From: an uncultured Prevotella sp.
GTDB taxonomy: Bacteria; Bacteroidota; Bacteroidia; Bacteroidales; Bacteroidaceae
Direction of reading: 5' to 3'
Length of the DNA: 5,422 bases
Assembly: GCA_900557255.1 (NCBI GenBank)
Contig: USSA01000189.1
Span: 1-5,422, forward strand
This document shows positions 3,807-5,422 of the stretch, piece by piece. The notes under the pieces were generated by a model. That model was not told where the DNA came from and did no database searches. It saw nothing but the letters and a program-made list of their open reading frames with translations. Each line of letters begins with the position of its first letter. The first letter of the stretch is position 1. The translations under genes and the position numbers were made by a program.

Positions 3807-5422
3807 ATGCAAAACAAAGGAATTGTAATTTGTGTAGCCGTCTTACTGACACTCGCAAGTATCTTCTATTTGTCATTCTCGTTTGCCACACGTTACTATG
3901 ACAGCGAGGCTGCAAAGATTAAAGATCCTATTGCTCAGCAGGATTATAAGGATTCTGTTAAGTACTTAGGTGTTTATTCTTACCAGAACTGCTTGGAGAC
4001 TCAGATTGGTCTTGGACTTGACCTTAAGGGCGGTATGAATGTAATTCTTGAGATTTCTGTACCTGATGTACTTGAAAACCTTGCCGATCATAAGACCGAC
4101 GCAGGTTTTACCAATGCCATGAAGGAAGCTAGAGCTCAGGAAGAAGCTAACGGTGGTGACTTCGTGTCACTTTTCATTAACGCTTATCATAAGAGCGCAC
4201 CAGGTCATAAACTCGCAGAAGTGTTCGCTACCCAGCAGTTGCAGGGCAAGGTTTCTCCTCAGAGCAGCGACGCAGATGTAGAGAAGGCTATCCGCGCTTC
4301 TGTACAGGATGCTATTGACAACTCTTTCAATGTTGTCCGCACCCGTATTGATAAGTTCGGTGTTGTACAGCCTAACATCCAGAAGTTGGAAGGTCAGCAG
4401 GGCCGTATCATGGTAGAAATGCCTGGTATCAGCCAGCCAGAGCGTATGCGTAAGATGCTCCAGGGTAGTGCAAACCTTGAGTTCTGGGAGACATACAACT
4501 CAGAGGAAATCGCTCCTTATCTCCAACAGCTTGATACTCGTATCGCAAATGGTGATAATGGTGAGGAGGAGAAAAACTCTGTTGCTGCTGATACAACTGT
4601 TGCAAAGAAAGAAGTTGCTAAGGCTGAGCCTAAGAAGGCTGAGGCTAAGTTCTCTATCAAGAAGAAGGACGATGCTGTAAGCAAGGTAGGCGAGGATGCT
4701 CAGAATGCTGCTGCTATCAAGGCTCACCCATTGTTGGCTCGTTTGCAGCTCGGTGGTGGTTTGAGCACTGTTGGTTATGCTAGCGTTCGCGATACTGCTG
4801 CTATCAACAAGATTATCTACTCTGCTGTGGCTAAGCGCGTTTTGCCATCAGACTTGCGTCTGCTTTGGAGTGCTAAGCCAGCAGATAACCTGAAGGTTAA
4901 GAATATCTTCGAGCTTCACGCCTTGAAGGTTACTACCACTACAGGTCGTGCTCCTTTGGAGGGTGATGTAATTACTGATGCTAAGGACGAGTTCGACCAG
5001 ATGGGTTCACCTGTTGTTAGCATGAAGATGAATACTGAGGGCGCACGTAAGTGGGCTCAGATGACCAAGGCTAACGTAGGTAAGGCTATTGCTATCGTTC
5101 TGGATGGTGTAGTTTACTCTGCTCCTCGTGTAAACGGCGAGATTGATGGTGGTAGCTCTCAGATTTCCGGTAACTTCACTATCGAGGATACCAAGGACTT
5201 GGCTAACACATTGAAGTCTGGTCGTATGCCAGCTCCTGCACGTATCGTTCAGGAGGAGGTTGTAGGTCCTACACTCGGTGCACAGTCTATCCAGATGGGT
5301 ATTGTATCATTCGTTGTTGCTTTCGTACTCCTGATGGTTTACATGGTGATGATGTACAATGTCATTCCTGGTATGATGGCTAACCTGGCATTGCTCGTCA
5401 ATGTATTCTTCACGCTGGGTAT
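3807..5422 (+). CDS. secD: Protein translocase subunit SecD or SecDF, N-terminal part (cut by window edge)
   Basis: An uninterrupted frame runs from ATG 3807 to the right edge (538 codons plus 2 bases). SecD is an inner-membrane proton-driven motor that pulls preproteins out of the SecYEG channel on the periplasmic side. One membrane segment (about 5-25) is followed by the large periplasmic region. This includes GLDLKGG (70-76), the RTRIDKFGV block (179-187) that continues into a VEMPG motif, the P1 head with VVYSAPRVNG, and the RMPAPARIVQEE strand. GPTLG (487-491) then leads into the second and third membrane segments. The proton-relay Asp of the fourth segment lies beyond the window. In Bacteroidetes SecD and SecF are usually one fused protein of about 1000 residues, so this is probably SecDF, but the SecF half cannot be seen. 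Residues about 249-305 form a Lys/Glu/Ala-rich insert. An in-frame TAA at 3798-3800 makes 3807 the first possible ATG. Its preferred-codon bias suggests high expression. Confidence 0.95.
   Translation, partial: MQNKGIVICVAVLLTLASIFYLSFSFATRYYDSEAAKIKDPIAQQDYKDSVKYLGVYSYQNCLETQIGLGLDLKGGMNVILEISVPDVLENLADHKTDAGFTNAMKEARAQEEANGGDFVSLFINAYHKSAPGHKLAEVFATQQLQGKVSPQSSDADVEKAIRASVQDAIDNSFNVVRTRIDKFGVVQPNIQKLEGQQGRIMVEMPGISQPERMRKMLQGSANLEFWETYNSEEIAPYLQQLDTRIANGDNGEEEKNSVAADTTVAKKEVAKAEPKKAEAKFSIKKKDDAVSKVGEDAQNAAAIKAHPLLARLQLGGGLSTVGYASVRDTAAINKIIYSAVAKRVLPSDLRLLWSAKPADNLKVKNIFELHALKVTTTTGRAPLEGDVITDAKDEFDQMGSPVVSMKMNTEGARKWAQMTKANVGKAIAIVLDGVVYSAPRVNGEIDGGSSQISGNFTIEDTKDLANTLKSGRMPAPARIVQEEVVGPTLGAQSIQMGIVSFVVAFVLLMVYMVMMYNVIPGMMANLALLVNVFFTLG

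Noticed and set aside
4468..4727. Overlapping short frames on both strands across the SecD insert, one Leu/Ser-rich and one Leu/Arg-rich
   Set aside because: These are by-products of the low-complexity AAG/GCT-rich coding of the SecD insert read out of frame. The SecD frame itself is unbroken here.
1..5422. Search for tRNA, rRNA, CRISPR repeats, insertion-sequence ends and toxin-antitoxin or defence genes
   Set aside because: No cloverleaf-like, regularly spaced repeat, terminal inverted repeat or transposase signal was seen by eye, and all long frames are explained by the five genes listed.

Overview
The window looks like chromosomal DNA of a Bacteroidales bacterium, most likely of the Prevotella/Segatella group. 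The reasons are the promoter elements of the TTTG-N19-TANNTTTG type, A/T-rich start regions without Shine-Dalgarno sequences, moderate GC content, and a gene set typical of that order. The assignment to family is inference from style, not from a marker gene.

Layout. Positions 1-47 hold a strong hairpin terminator that ends a gene lying to the left of the window. Next comes a single-gene unit (231-1034, +) for a short-chain dehydrogenase of the gluconate 5-dehydrogenase / KduD type, with its own promoter. It converges on a gene for a histone-like HU protein (1142-1417, -), and both end at a shared bidirectional terminator (1084-1119). The HU promoter faces away from that of a two-gene operon on the + strand: a rhomboid intramembrane protease (1646-2584) and, 5 bases later, a membrane-anchored endonuclease/exonuclease/phosphatase-fold protein (2590-3687). 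After a 119-base gap with an unusual inverted repeat comes the start of the SecD part of a SecD or SecDF translocase subunit (3807 to the right edge, cut off).

How the genes relate. The dehydrogenase probably serves sugar-acid catabolism. HU is a nucleoid protein. The rhomboid and the EEP protein are probably co-transcribed, and both seem to put their active sites at or beyond the outer face of the inner membrane. SecD uses the proton gradient to help export proteins. Apart from the rhomboid/EEP pair, the neighbours share no evident pathway.

I see no mobile element, CRISPR array, tRNA or rRNA, and no clear case for a new multi-gene system. No gene-free stretch reaches 300 bases; the longest are 1-230 and 1418-1645. 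The points worth a second look are modest: an Asp at the usual catalytic Asn position in the dehydrogenase, the inferred periplasmic location of the EEP domain, a charged low-complexity insert in SecD, and an inverted repeat that joins the EEP stop codon to the putative secD promoter.
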